A DNA stretch of 64,000 bases from a virus: positions 1 to 64,000 of the IMG/VR virus record IMGVR_UViG_3300046532_001046; one strand, 5' to 3'. A program made the translations under genes and the position numbers. A model generated the notes under the pieces. That model was not told the origin of the DNA and searched no databases. It saw only the letters and a list, made by a program, of their open reading frames with translations. The stretch's first letter is position 1. Each line of letters starts with the position of its first letter. Of the stretch, positions 63,842-64,000 are shown one piece after another.

Positions 63842-64000
63842 CACAACCACCAAGGGAGGGCTGACGCACCGGTCAGTGCCTCTTCTAGTTCATCATTCGT
63901 CATGTCGCCAATATCTTTTGCGTTCGTATGTTCATAGCGCAGGAAGTTGATGCCACCCCGTGGCCTCGGGCAATCCCGAGCAACCCTCTCGGCAGCACAG
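63841..64000 (-). CDS. Partial hypothetical protein, C-terminal 52 residues
   Basis: 5' end lies beyond the window. Visible: CAAERVARDCPRPRGGINFL, RYEHTNAKDIGDMTNDELEE, ALTGASALPWWL. TGATG coupling with the helicase gene. Unknown family. Confidence 0.65.
   Translation of the reverse strand, partial: CAAERVARDCPRPRGGINFLRYEHTNAKDIGDMTNDELEEALTGASALPWWL

Overview
The window is a 64-kb slice, cut at both ends, of a large tailed double-stranded DNA phage that most likely infects an actinobacterium, probably an aquatic one. The host call rests on a WhiB-family iron-sulfur regulator (46465-46851), an actinobacterial-type small ferredoxin (1397-1669), and many genes that seem to be expressed from leaderless extended -10 promoters. 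About 100 genes are packed with 4-14 base overlaps, nearly all on the minus strand. Three small monocistronic genes near 29.4-31.2 kb run the other way. No portal, terminase, capsid, tape measure, integrase, reverse transcriptase or CRISPR array is visible, so those parts of the genome (if present) lie outside.

Region by region in window coordinates (most transcription runs right to left). 0-6 kb: a polysaccharide-lyase-like protein, a ferredoxin, a giant acidic lipoprotein with a papain-like domain, and a tail-anchored membrane protein. 6-19.7 kb: tail-fibre and receptor-binding genes. Their core is a six-gene cassette (glycine-rich tip, repeat fibre, assembly chaperone, three beta-sandwich paralogues) present twice in tandem, with the first two genes present a third time. 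19.9-21.8 kb: a B12-dependent class II ribonucleotide reductase. 21.9-22.1 kb: eight spaced palindromes (iteron-like). 22.2-31.7 kb: hydrophilic, probably virion-associated proteins, including a zincin-like protein, an Arr-like ADP-ribosyltransferase and three ParB-fold proteins sharing one N-terminal tag. 31.7-32.4 kb: a 700-bp gene-free region. 32.4-45.1 kb: a GC-rich block of small early-type genes, a SNF2 helicase, a DUF932 protein and an AP2-type protein, controlled by six copies of one promoter/operator cassette. 45.1-47 kb: lysin, candidate holin and WhiB. 47-53.7 kb: conserved phage proteins and a second set of tagged hydrophilic proteins. 53.7-64 kb: a SpoVS-like protein and the replication/recombination module (two Holliday-junction-resolvase-like nucleases, Cas4-like nuclease, RecA, DNA polymerase A, ssDNA-binding-like protein, MerR-type protein, second SNF2 helicase).

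The genes suggest a lytic phage with recombination-driven replication, its own nucleotide supply, and a modular, recently amplified receptor-binding array. The least explained parts are the tagged virion-type proteins with enzymatic domains, the repeated promoter/operator cassette, the palindrome array beside the reductase gene, and a tRNA/tmRNA-like fold inside the lysin coding sequence.
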